This document shows, one piece after another, positions 41,501-50,337 of a stretch of DNA of 64,000 nt. The notes under the pieces are model-generated. The model had not been told where the DNA came from. It saw only the letters and a program-made list of their open reading frames with translations, and made no database searches. This DNA is from Rudanella lutea DSM 19387 (GTDB lineage: Bacteria; Bacteroidota; Bacteroidia; Cytophagales; Spirosomataceae), in NCBI RefSeq assembly GCF_000383955.1, contig NZ_KB913013.1:6264515-6328514 (forward strand), written 5' to 3'. Made by a program: the position numbers and the translations under genes. The stretch's first letter is position 1. Every line of letters starts with the position of its first letter.

Positions 41501-44500
41501 TTAGAATGTAAGGCTTATGCCACCCTGAATACCAATAGGCTGTGGAGGAGTGCCCAAATCAATACCTTGCGCGTTGGGGTCGCTGCTCGCCGATGATTCA
41601 GGGTCGAGACCCGTGTAGCGGGTGAGGAGCCAAAGATTGGTTCCCACGGCGTAGATACGCAGATTTTGCAGGCCAACCTTTGTGGTCAGCTCTTTCGGTA
41701 AGGTGTAGCCCACCGTCAGCGACCGTAGCCGCAAAAACGAGCCATCTTCGAGCCAACGGCTCCCGCCGTCGCGGTAGTTGTTTACGTTGATTCCGTCGGT
41801 TCGGGGCACATCGGTCACGTCGCCGGGTTTCTGCCAGCGGACCAGATTAGAGGCAAAAATGATCCGGGCGGCATCGCGGGCCCCGCCCCCTTCACCGAAG
41901 AATCGGTTGTGGTTATAAATCTGGTTGCCGTACTGAAACGCAAAGAACAGGTTTACATCGAACCCTTTGTAGGTCAGGTTATTAGTGAGCCCACCGAAGA
42001 ATTTAGGCCAGATACTCCCAAGCAATTGCCGGTCGGCCACGGTGATTTGCCCGTCTTTATTTACGTCGTCGTACACGGCATTGCCGGTTTGCGGGTCCAC
42101 GTACAACTGCTTGTACACCCAGAACGAGTACAGCGGAGAGCCCTCCTGTTGCAGGATAAGATCGCGACTACCGTACCGAAGGGGGTTGGGTAAGCGCTCA
42201 ATGCGGTTTACATTACGGGCAATGTTGAAACTGGTGCTCCAGGTCAGGTTGCCGCGCTGTACATTGACCGTTGAGAGTGATAGTTCGAAGCCCCGGTTGC
42301 TGATTTCAGCGGCATTGCTCCAATACTGGCTGAAGCCGGTTGTAGCGGGCAGGGCCAGTTGAATCAGGCCATTAGTGGTCAACTTACGGTACAGGTTCAG
42401 CTCAAAACGTACACGCTCGTTCAGAAGGCCCAGGTCGAGGCCGAGGCTGCTTTGCCCGGTGCGCTCCCACTGCAAATCGGGGTTGCCCAGTTGCTGGGGT
42501 GAAATACCCGGATTACCCTGATACCCCGTGCCGCCGGTCCACAACCCCTGAGCGGCAAAATTGCCAATGCCGTTCTGATTGCCGGTTACGCCCCAACTGC
42601 CCCGGAGTTTAAGGTCGCTGATGAGGGAGACGTTTTGCAAAAAGGGCTCCTGTTTGATACGCCAGGCTGCCCCAATGGCGGGAAAATACCCCCATTTTCG
42701 GTCGGTCCCGAACCGGCTGCTGCCGTCGGCGCGCAGGCTAACATCGAACAGGTACTTACCCCCGAAATTGTAGTTAGCCCGGCCGAAAAATGACGCCAGC
42801 GTGTTCTTACTCCAGCTTTGCGATGCAGCCGTGGTCGCTGCCGACGAAATCTGGGTGAAATCATTGTTGGCAAAACCCCGTCCTTCGGCGTAGGTGCGGG
42901 TGAGAACATCGCTCTGTAAGGTGTTGCCCACCAGCAAACCAACGTTGTGTCTGGCACCAATCCGAACGCGGTACGAGAGTGTTTGCTCGTTTAGCCAGGT
43001 CGTAAACTGACTCACGCTGGAGGTCGCCAACCCATTCGGGCTGCCCGAAATCAGGAGCGAATTCCAGTACTCCGACTCGTTGTAATTGTTGTAATCGATG
43101 CCCCAGCTGCTCCGAAATTTTAGCCCGGGCAACAGCTCGGCGTCGGCGTAGAGGTTACCGATGTAGCGTAGGCTGGTGGTGTTGACATCGTAATTTTGGA
43201 GCAGCAGCGTCAGGTTATCAAAACCGGCCCGGCCCACCAACACGCCCTGTTCATTGACCGGCGACAGGTACGTTGGCGTATGCAGAGCCGCTTGCAGCAA
43301 TCCACCCGCCGGGCCATCGCCAGCCCGTGCCTGATTCCGATACGTGCGCGAAAAGGTATTGCTCACCCCAATCTGCACCTTATCGCTAACCTGTTGATCG
43401 AGATTGACTTTGAAATTAGCCCGATCGAACGTGATGGGCCGGATGATGGCTTCCTGACTATTGAAACCCGCACCGATGTAGTATTTGGTGGTTTGGGTTC
43501 CGCCCGACAGGGCAATGTCGTAATTCTGCAATCGGGCCGTCCGAAACAGTTCGCTCAGGCGGTCGTAGGTTTTCTGCTCTTCGGGTAGGCCGCGCCCACC
43601 CTCCGCAACCGGCCTGAACGGCCGATTAGAAAACGTGCGGTTCAGCGATGGGGTATCTTTTCCCGTGTTGATCCACCATTCATTCACGAGTTCAGCATGT
43701 TGGGGGCCGGTTGTCAGGTCCCACAATTTGGCCGCCCGCGCAGCCCCAACCGATGCATTGACGCTAATGGTGGGCTTCTGACCGAAATTACCCCGCTTGG
43801 TTGTGACCAGGATAACCCCGTTGGCCCCGCGCGAGCCGTAGAGTGCCGTAGCCTCGGCGTCTTTCAGAATCTCGATGCTTTCAATATCAGCGGGGTTCAG
43901 GTCGGCAATGGGCGAGGTTGCTTTGCCTCCTGTGCCGATAGTTTGCAGGCTATTGCCGTTGATAAACACCCCGTCGACAACGTAGAGTGGGTCGTTGCTG
44001 CCATTAATGGAGGTAGCTCCCCGTACCCGGATGTTTGTTCGTTCGCCCGGTACGCCCGTCGCCGACGAAATCTGTACGCCCGGCACCTTTCCCTGCAACT
44101 GTTGATCGAAACTGCCTACCGGGATTGATTTTGTTTCGGATGGGTCTATTTTGGTGACCGAGCCGATCAGGTTTTTACGCTCCTGCGTGCCGTAACCAAC
44201 CACAATTACCTCACCCAGTTGGGCCGACGATTCGCGCAGGGTAACGTTCAGCTTCGTTGAACCGCCAACCTCTTCAACCCGAGCCTGCCCCCCCTCGTAG
44301 CCGATCGACGAGAAAATGAGCAGTTGACCGGGGCCCGCTTCAATCGAGTACTGTCCGTTGGCGTCGGTCACCGTGCCCCGCTGCTGCCCCTGAATAATCA
44401 CATTGACGCCGGGGATTGCCTCCCCTTTGTCGGACCGGACGGTTCCGGTGATTCGTGCCGACGGCTGCCCAATTGTGGGCCGCCCATTCGAGGGTCGCCC

Positions 44501-44584
44501 GTTCGTGTTTTCGGACGTCGTTTGTGCCAACAAACGACCCGACAGTAGTAGACAGACTACTACAAAAAGTACGCGTTTTTGCAT
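41501..44584 (-). CDS. SusC/RagA-family TonB-linked outer-membrane transporter
   Basis: 1,027 residues from the ATG at 44584 (MQKRVLFVVVCLLLSGRLLAQ, a signal peptide); the frame opens 61 codons earlier without an export signal. A short low-complexity run, NGRPSNGRPTIGQPS, follows the signal. Next come a carboxypeptidase-regulatory-like domain (ITGTVRSDKGEAIPGVNVII) and the plug with GEVIVVGYGTQERKNLIGSV and YGSRGANGVILVTTKRG. The 22-strand barrel ends in GIQGGISLTF. It imports ligand across the outer membrane using TonB energy. It is first in the seven-gene operon; about 1 kb of non-coding sequence lies upstream. Confidence 0.95.
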   Translation of the reverse strand: MQKRVLFVVVCLLLSGRLLAQTTSENTNGRPSNGRPTIGQPSARITGTVRSDKGEAIPGVNVIIQGQQRGTVTDANGQYSIEAGPGQLLIFSSIGYEGGQARVEEVGGSTKLNVTLRESSAQLGEVIVVGYGTQERKNLIGSVTKIDPSETKSIPVGSFDQQLQGKVPGVQISSATGVPGERTNIRVRGATSINGSNDPLYVVDGVFINGNSLQTIGTGGKATSPIADLNPADIESIEILKDAEATALYGSRGANGVILVTTKRGNFGQKPTISVNASVGAARAAKLWDLTTGPQHAELVNEWWINTGKDTPSLNRTFSNRPFRPVAEGGRGLPEEQKTYDRLSELFRTARLQNYDIALSGGTQTTKYYIGAGFNSQEAIIRPITFDRANFKVNLDQQVSDKVQIGVSNTFSRTYRNQARAGDGPAGGLLQAALHTPTYLSPVNEQGVLVGRAGFDNLTLLLQNYDVNTTSLRYIGNLYADAELLPGLKFRSSWGIDYNNYNESEYWNSLLISGSPNGLATSSVSQFTTWLNEQTLSYRVRIGARHNVGLLVGNTLQSDVLTRTYAEGRGFANNDFTQISSAATTAASQSWSKNTLASFFGRANYNFGGKYLFDVSLRADGSSRFGTDRKWGYFPAIGAAWRIKQEPFLQNVSLISDLKLRGSWGVTGNQNGIGNFAAQGLWTGGTGYQGNPGISPQQLGNPDLQWERTGQSSLGLDLGLLNERVRFELNLYRKLTTNGLIQLALPATTGFSQYWSNAAEISNRGFELSLSTVNVQRGNLTWSTSFNIARNVNRIERLPNPLRYGSRDLILQQEGSPLYSFWVYKQLYVDPQTGNAVYDDVNKDGQITVADRQLLGSIWPKFFGGLTNNLTYKGFDVNLFFAFQYGNQIYNHNRFFGEGGGARDAARIIFASNLVRWQKPGDVTDVPRTDGINVNNYRDGGSRWLEDGSFLRLRSLTVGYTLPKELTTKVGLQNLRIYAVGTNLWLLTRYTGLDPESSASSDPNAQGIDLGTPPQPIGIQGGISLTF

Positions 44585-45600
44585 TACTTTGTACTGGTTA
44601 CGTGAAAAATGAGGTCTGTCCGACATAGTCGGCTGCCAAGACCTTGTTTTTAAGCCAGCCGGGACGGTTGCCGCCGTTCCGGCTTTTTTGTTCCCCATCC
44701 AGTGGTTGCCGCCAACAGAATTGGGCTTTACGCTACTCAACGCTAACAAATGCCCCAGCGAACGCAAGGGCCGCCTGGAAACTTAACCTCTCTGGCGTGA
44801 CGCCGTGGGTGATCCAATATTCTGATCCGACCAGAATTTGAAAAGACAAAAGCGAATAGGCGAGCCAATTGATTTCCATACCTCAGATACCTAAAAGACC
44901 TTTTCTCCCTATAGTCCTGCTGTTAGATAGACTATTAGTACTTATAATCTATTGATTTTATAGATTTATGCAAATAAAGGGTATGATTGGGGAAGGCTGC
45001 AAATTTTTATTCTTGTTTTTTTCGTATCGGCTGTGGCTACTTCAATCGCACATGACTGTACATACAAAGCGTATCCGTGAAGACAAGATGTACTTAATAC
45101 TTTCGTATTCAATATTTTAAAAATGTCTGGATATTTCTCCGCGTTATCTTTTTGGCGTTGGGAGCGGTCTCAGTTTAGCTTAGAATGCAATTTTTCTCGT
45201 CGCATGCATTTCCTGTCTGACCAAGACAAATGATAATAAAGGTTTCCTCGCTGTGCACTCTGCTCAGCTCTATTTGGCTTGCTGCATCAGCGTAGAACAT
45301 ACAAACAACCGAGGCTACACTAAACAACTATATTCAGGGGGTCGGCGAAAAGGGGGCTTTTACCTAAAGAGACTGCACTGAACCTACCGGATGGGATGGT
45401 TACGGGCGAGACTAATTAACGTGAGTTATGGATAATGCGCACTGTACAACCCCTGTCCTACAAGTAGTTGCTACACATGGGCCTTCGACAGCCAGTATCC
45501 ATAATTCACGTTAATTAATAATGATTTCATACCAACCTGTGCCTGCGCCGGGTGTTTTTTTGTACGAAGAACCCCGACTAAGCCATCCATCACTCACAAA
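44585..45600. other. 1-kb gene-free region upstream of SusC
   Basis: No protein-like ORF was found on either strand. The region is more AT-rich than its neighbours, especially 44850-45300, and holds the inverted-repeat element at 45413-45517. It must contain the promoter of the SusC operon, but no clear TAnnTTTG site on the minus strand was found. A small RNA or long leader is possible. Confidence 0.6.
45413..45517. repeat. Long inverted repeat, 22-bp arms, 61-nt loop
   Basis: Arms 45413-45434 (TAATTAACGTGAGTTATGGATA) and 45496-45517 are inverted copies with one difference, a G-T wobble at the middle. The loop shows no ORF. No clear target-site duplication flanks it. It lies 84 bp after the histidine-kinase stop. 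It could be a miniature mobile element, a structured RNA or a barrier between operons. Confidence 0.65.
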
Positions 45601-47388
45601 TTAGGCAATTGTGCTTACCGGCAATCTAAAATAAAACGCGGCACCATCCGTAACCTCAGCGTCGAGGCCGATTTGACCGTGCATACTCCCGATAAACTCA
45701 CGCGAAATGGCAAGCCCGAGGCCTGTTCCTCCCGATTGTCCCGCCTGTTCGGGCACTTTAAAATACCGTTCGAAAACAAGCGGCTGGTGTTCAGGCCGAA
45801 CGCCAACGCCGTAATCACGCACCTTGAATTGAACCCTATTTTCGTCCGCCAACAGCGCAACACTCACCTCGACTATGCCCTCATTTGCGCTGTGGCGAAT
45901 AGCGTTTGACAAGAAATTGACAAGCACCCACGACGCTTTTTCGGCATCGGCCAGCACCGGTGGCAAACCGTCGGGCACTGACTCCACAATCCTGAGCTGC
46001 TTCTGTTCGGCCTGAAGGCGTAGCGCATGCATTGCGTAGTGTACAATATCCGCTGGCGCAACCGGCCGTAGTTTCAACTGAATCTGCCCCGATTCTACCT
46101 GAGCCATATTCAGCAGTTCGGCCGTCAGGTTCAGGAGTCGGTCGGCATCGGCGCGAACGTGGGCCAGCAGGCTCTGTTGCTCGGTGTTTAAGGCACCTAC
46201 CCGCGCATCTTCGAGTAGTTTCAAACTCATTTTGATGCCCGCCAAGGGGGTCTTCAGCTCGTGTGAAACCGTGGCTATGAAGTTAGTCTTGGCGAGGTCA
46301 AGCTCTTTGTACGAAGTCACGTTTTCGAGCACAATCACGTACCCAGCCAGTTCGGCGCTCACTTCACCCGTGCGGGTTACTTCAACCCGGTGCGTACGCC
46401 GATGGTAGTACCCTTCTTTTCCACGCCCCTCGGCACTATCAGGCGCAGGGTCGTAGATTTTCAGGAGTGCCCGACCGTCACGAGCGGTGTTATCCATGGC
46501 AACGTCCGGCTCGCTCATCACATCCTGAATCAGCGTACGTAACAAATCGTTCTGGGCTGCCAGATCGGGCGCATAGCGACCCAGTAGGGCCGACTGCTCG
46601 GCTCCCAGCAACCGGCACGCTACGTTGTTCACAAACAGGATCCAGCGGTTCTCGTCGAGGCCAATAATGCCTTCGCTCATAATTTGAATGAGCGTTTCGA
46701 TACGCCGTTTTTCGTGGAGTACCTGGGCCAGATTAGAGTGTTCGAACTCGTCGAGCTTCTGGGCCATCGAGTTAAACGATCGGGCCAGTTCGCCAAACTC
46801 ATCTTCGGACCGAAAATGAAGTCGCTCTTCAAAATTACGACTGGCCACCTCCCGAATTCCCCGTGTCAATTCGCGGAGGGGGTTGGCTATATAGCCGGGG
46901 AAATTGATGATAAACGAAAACAGGACCAGAAAACTGGCTGTACCCACGAGTGCCAACCATTTGAGTGCTTGCCGGGAGGTTTCTTTCGCCGTTTCGTTTT
47001 TGCGAATCATAGCCTGCCGGTTCAGATCGGCAATGGTCAGTAAACTTTGTTCGATTCGGCCTACAGTCAGCGAATCCGTTGCGCCCCTACGGTACTGGTC
47101 AAATGCACGTCGTAACAAACGCGTTGCCCGACCCTCACTTACTTCCGTCACGTTGGCCTCCTGGCCACTCAGAGCGGTTTCAAAATCGGTTAGCGCGTCG
47201 GGGTTTGGCCGGTCGGTTAGGGCGCGTTGCATGGCACTGACATACTCCAGCGAAATGTAATTGTCCTGCAATATGGCCCCGGCATCACTCGATACCCGGT
47301 TGAGATAATAAGCACTCAGGCCGCCCAGCATCAGCAGAATGACGAACAAAAACGTCAGAGCGAGCGATATTTTGGTTTTGATGCTCAT
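45601..47388 (-). CDS. Histidine kinase, transmitter half of a split KdpD system
   Basis: 595 residues. Two membrane helices (about 6-28 and 145-170) enclose a small periplasmic domain. HAMP follows (ELTRGIREVASRNFEERLHF), then a PAS-like domain (about 240-345, IMSEGIIGLDENRWILFVNN). HisKA has FIATVSHELKTPLAG with His376. The ATPase domain has NFLSNAIRHS, RDYGVGVRPEHQP and GGTGLGLAISREF. In Escherichia coli KdpD these signalling parts are fused to the N-terminal sensor; here the N-terminal half is the preceding gene, overlapping by 4 bp (ATGA), so the two are coupled. The four-span KdpD membrane region is replaced by the two helices here. Partner is probably the NtrC-type regulator at 54741. 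Confidence 0.9.
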   Translation of the reverse strand: MSIKTKISLALTFLFVILLMLGGLSAYYLNRVSSDAGAILQDNYISLEYVSAMQRALTDRPNPDALTDFETALSGQEANVTEVSEGRATRLLRRAFDQYRRGATDSLTVGRIEQSLLTIADLNRQAMIRKNETAKETSRQALKWLALVGTASFLVLFSFIINFPGYIANPLRELTRGIREVASRNFEERLHFRSEDEFGELARSFNSMAQKLDEFEHSNLAQVLHEKRRIETLIQIMSEGIIGLDENRWILFVNNVACRLLGAEQSALLGRYAPDLAAQNDLLRTLIQDVMSEPDVAMDNTARDGRALLKIYDPAPDSAEGRGKEGYYHRRTHRVEVTRTGEVSAELAGYVIVLENVTSYKELDLAKTNFIATVSHELKTPLAGIKMSLKLLEDARVGALNTEQQSLLAHVRADADRLLNLTAELLNMAQVESGQIQLKLRPVAPADIVHYAMHALRLQAEQKQLRIVESVPDGLPPVLADAEKASWVLVNFLSNAIRHSANEGIVEVSVALLADENRVQFKVRDYGVGVRPEHQPLVFERYFKVPEQAGQSGGTGLGLAISREFIGSMHGQIGLDAEVTDGAAFYFRLPVSTIA

Positions 47389-48521
47389 GATAAAATAATC
47401 AGATCGGTATCAGATTCCGACAAGCGATTCAGCAAGCGGTTAAACGCAAACGTCCGCCAGATTACCTGTACCAGATTAACATGCGGTTTGCCCATACAAA
47501 CCGTGGTAACGCCCCGTTGCTGCACCTCCTGCATAATGCATTCGACCACATCGGTACCTTTCACCTGTACTACTTCGGCCCCCAGCTCGGTGGCCAGTTT
47601 AAGGTTGTTGATCAAGTGACGCTGTACATCGAGCCGGATTTGATCGGGGGCTTCGGCGGGCGTTTGCACGTACAGCACGTACCAGCGTGAGTTGTAATAA
47701 GCCGCCAGCCGGGCCGTTTTGCGAATCACGCGCCGGGCCACCTCGGCACTACTGCTGATGGCCGCCAGAAACCGCTCCGGCCGACTCACGCCATTCGGCG
47801 TCAACAGGGTATCAATTTTGCGTTCAACGGCCGAGGCCACTTCGCGCAGGGCAAGTTCGCGGAGCTGGAGAATTTTTTCGGGTTGAAAAAAATGGTTCAG
47901 GGCAGTTTGCACCTTGGCCGGGTCATAAATTTTACCCTCCCGGAGCCGGGTGATTAGTTCGTCGGCGGTCAGGTCAATATTCACAACCTCATCGGCGAGT
48001 TGAAGCACGCGGTCGGGTACGCGCTCGGTTACGTCGACGCCCGTAATGCCACGCACCTCATCGTACAAACTTTCAATATGCTGAATGTTGACCGCTGAGA
48101 TGACGTTGATGCCCGCGTCCAGAATTTCGAGCACATCCTGCCAACGTTTTTCATGTTTGGAACCGGGAATGTTGGAATGCGCCAGTTCATCGACAATGAC
48201 CAGTTCGGGGTGCCGGTTCAGAATGGCCTGCGTATCCATTTCCTCCAGCTGACGCCCTTTGTAAAATAATCGCCGTCGCCCAATTTGGGGTAATCCCGGC
48301 ACAAGTGCTTCGGTCTCGGCCCGGCCGTGGGTTTCGATAAATCCAATCGCGACATCAAACCCGCTCCGCAGCAATGTGTGCGCTTCCTGCAACATCCGGT
48401 ACGACTTACCCACCCCCGCACTCATCCCGATATAGACCTTAAACTTACCCCGGCGCGACTCGCGGAGGAGGTTCAAAAATCGTTCGGGCGCACCGGTGCG
48501 GTTTGGGTCGTTTGGGTTCAT
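47385..48521 (-). CDS. kdpD: KdpD N-terminal sensor half (KdpD + Usp domains) without kinase
   Basis: 378 residues. The KdpD cytosolic input domain has Walker A GMSAGVGKSY (residues 32-41), VDELAHSNIPGSKHEKRWQD and VNIQHIESLYDEVRGITG. A Usp-like domain (about 248-378) closes the protein: RFLAAISSSAEVARRVIRKT and TTVCMGKPHV. The transmembrane and kinase regions of full KdpD (about 900 residues) are absent. In Bacteroidota the kinase commonly lies in a separate gene, which follows here by a 4-bp overlap. It probably senses potassium or ATP state and passes this to the kinase. Confidence 0.92.
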   Translation of the reverse strand: MNPNDPNRTGAPERFLNLLRESRRGKFKVYIGMSAGVGKSYRMLQEAHTLLRSGFDVAIGFIETHGRAETEALVPGLPQIGRRRLFYKGRQLEEMDTQAILNRHPELVIVDELAHSNIPGSKHEKRWQDVLEILDAGINVISAVNIQHIESLYDEVRGITGVDVTERVPDRVLQLADEVVNIDLTADELITRLREGKIYDPAKVQTALNHFFQPEKILQLRELALREVASAVERKIDTLLTPNGVSRPERFLAAISSSAEVARRVIRKTARLAAYYNSRWYVLYVQTPAEAPDQIRLDVQRHLINNLKLATELGAEVVQVKGTDVVECIMQEVQQRGVTTVCMGKPHVNLVQVIWRTFAFNRLLNRLSESDTDLIILS

Positions 48522-48552
48522 GTCGGTGGCGAACTTAGTAGCAGGTTCTCGC

Positions 48553-49707
48553 TTAAAAGGAAATAGCCAGGCTCGTTGTCAGGCTAACGTTCGTTGGTGT
48601 CAGGCCGTTTTTCGATTCGAAAATAGCAGTTCGGCTCTGGTACGCTTTCCCTTCGATACGCCAAAGAGCGTTCGGCCAGATGGCGTAGTCGTAGTTGAGA
48701 GAGTACCCCCAGGTTTGAAAACCGGGTATGCCGATGATAACCGCCCGGTTGTCGTCGTAGTACTCAATCCGCCCGGCCGCATACGTTTTGTCTGTTATCT
48801 GGTAACGGGCAATCAGCGCGGGCGAAAGCCAGACGTTGTACCCCGCAACACGTTCACCAGTCTGTCGAACAAACGGCTTTTGCTCCATGCCGATATCGAA
48901 GCCCAGAATCACGCCAAGCCGGTTGGTCGGGTTCAGTATGGCGTAGAAGTTATTGAAAAATCGTCCCTGCCGCAACGAGTCGGGCCGGTCGGAGCCAAGA
49001 AAACTACTCCAGTTCAGCGTGACCCTGGTGTTGGGGCGGTACTGCACCTGCCCCGAGAAAGCCATCCCTCCGCGACCGGGCACTTTCCGAATACGTTGCC
49101 AGCCATTGGCTACCATGCCCAGCACCGTCCAGCGGTTGTTTGGCGAGTTGTACGTGACTTTAGCCCCGGCCAGATAATACGGCGAATTTTCGGCCATCAG
49201 ACTCCGGGTGAGTGTCCAGCAATCTTTCGAAATGGCGCTTTCGAAGCCAATATGCGAGGTAAAAATGCCCGCGTCGAACCAGAGGAGGCCCGTTTTCGAG
49301 AGTTTCACCCCGGCGTTGGCTTCCAGAATAGTTTTCACCAGCTCCTGCTCGGCTGCGTAATTGTGTTGCGCATACGTACCCGCCTGCAACGCCAGGTTAG
49401 CGCGCACCGGCCCATCGGCATACGCCAGCTTTGCATACGCCAGATTGATATTCACCTCGCGGTTGCGCCGGTGGTTGTACAGAAAACCCGGCCGTTCAGG
49501 AGCGACTTTGGGGGCCGTGAAATCATGGGCGTAATAGGCTTCCACATACCCACTGAGTACCAGCGGGGACGGAGCCACAACGGCACTACGCCCGGCAGAA
49601 TCGACCCGCTGCCGGAGGGTATCAGGCGTCATTTTAGTCGATACCTGCGCATAGGCCTTCAACCCAACGGTCATCAGCACGGCCGTACAAATAATAGGTT
49701 TCATCAT
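48553..49707 (-). CDS. Outer-membrane beta-barrel (porin) of the kdp operon
   Basis: 384 residues from the ATG at 49707; the upstream start of the frame (49740) has no export signal. MMKPIICTAVLMTVGLKAYAQ is a signal peptide. Alternating strands with aromatic ends are seen throughout, for example RANLALQAGTYAQHNYAAE and WSSFLGSDRPDSLRQGRFFN, and the C-terminal TNVSLTTSLAISF ends in Phe as barrels do. Such porin-like proteins accompany kdp genes in many Bacteroidota. A role in potassium passage across the outer membrane is inferred from this context. It lies between kdpC and the kdpD half with short gaps. Confidence 0.86.
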   Translation of the reverse strand: MMKPIICTAVLMTVGLKAYAQVSTKMTPDTLRQRVDSAGRSAVVAPSPLVLSGYVEAYYAHDFTAPKVAPERPGFLYNHRRNREVNINLAYAKLAYADGPVRANLALQAGTYAQHNYAAEQELVKTILEANAGVKLSKTGLLWFDAGIFTSHIGFESAISKDCWTLTRSLMAENSPYYLAGAKVTYNSPNNRWTVLGMVANGWQRIRKVPGRGGMAFSGQVQYRPNTRVTLNWSSFLGSDRPDSLRQGRFFNNFYAILNPTNRLGVILGFDIGMEQKPFVRQTGERVAGYNVWLSPALIARYQITDKTYAAGRIEYYDDNRAVIIGIPGFQTWGYSLNYDYAIWPNALWRIEGKAYQSRTAIFESKNGLTPTNVSLTTSLAISF

Positions 49708-49756
49708 TTTTCTTTCCCCAACCAACCGGGCCGGATACACTTCCCATTCATATCAT

Positions 49757-50317
49757 TTACAGAGCGTCGAGCGCCACATTCAATTTGAGCACATTCACAC
49801 GAGCCGGTCCAAACAAACCGAACAATGGCCCCTCGGTGTGGGCATCAACCAACGTATTTAATCGATCCACGGAGATGCCTCGCACCCGCGCAATCCGGGC
49901 AACCTGAATTTTAGCGGCTCCGGGCGATAAGTCAGGGTCGAGCCCCGAACCCGAAGCCGTCACCAGCTCAACCGGTATATCTGCCCTGCGAATGTCTGGA
50001 TTATGCACCAGAAACGTGTCGATGCGGGCCTGAACCTGTTTCAGGTATTCCGGGTTTGAAGGCCCCTTATTCGACCCACCCGAACCGGCCGCGTTGTAGC
50101 CCACCGCCGAGGGGCGTGTGTTAAAGTAACGATCGTCCCTAAACGACTGGCCAATCCGGGCAAAGCCGACCACTTTACCGTTTGCTATGACCGTTTCGCC
50201 GGCTCCACCACCCGGCGTAAACCGGGCAAAACCAGCTACCAGCAACGGATACACCACCGAAAGTAAAACCAGCATCACGCCGGTCAGGCGTATAGCGGGA
50301 GAAAAATGCTTTTTCAT
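49757..50317 (-). CDS. kdpC: Potassium-transporting ATPase subunit KdpC
   Basis: 186 residues, close to the usual 190. One N-terminal span (about 10-32) with RLTGVMLVLLSVVYPLLVAG, then RIGQSFRDDRYFNTRPSAVG and the family motifs VTASGSGLDPDLSPGAAKIQ and ARIARVRGISVDRLNTLVDA. KdpC stabilises the KdpFABC complex. It starts 20 bp after the kdpB stop. Confidence 0.96.
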   Translation of the reverse strand: MKKHFSPAIRLTGVMLVLLSVVYPLLVAGFARFTPGGGAGETVIANGKVVGFARIGQSFRDDRYFNTRPSAVGYNAAGSGGSNKGPSNPEYLKQVQARIDTFLVHNPDIRRADIPVELVTASGSGLDPDLSPGAAKIQVARIARVRGISVDRLNTLVDAHTEGPLFGLFGPARVNVLKLNVALDAL

Positions 50318-50337
50318 AGTATGTAGAAAACTGATAA

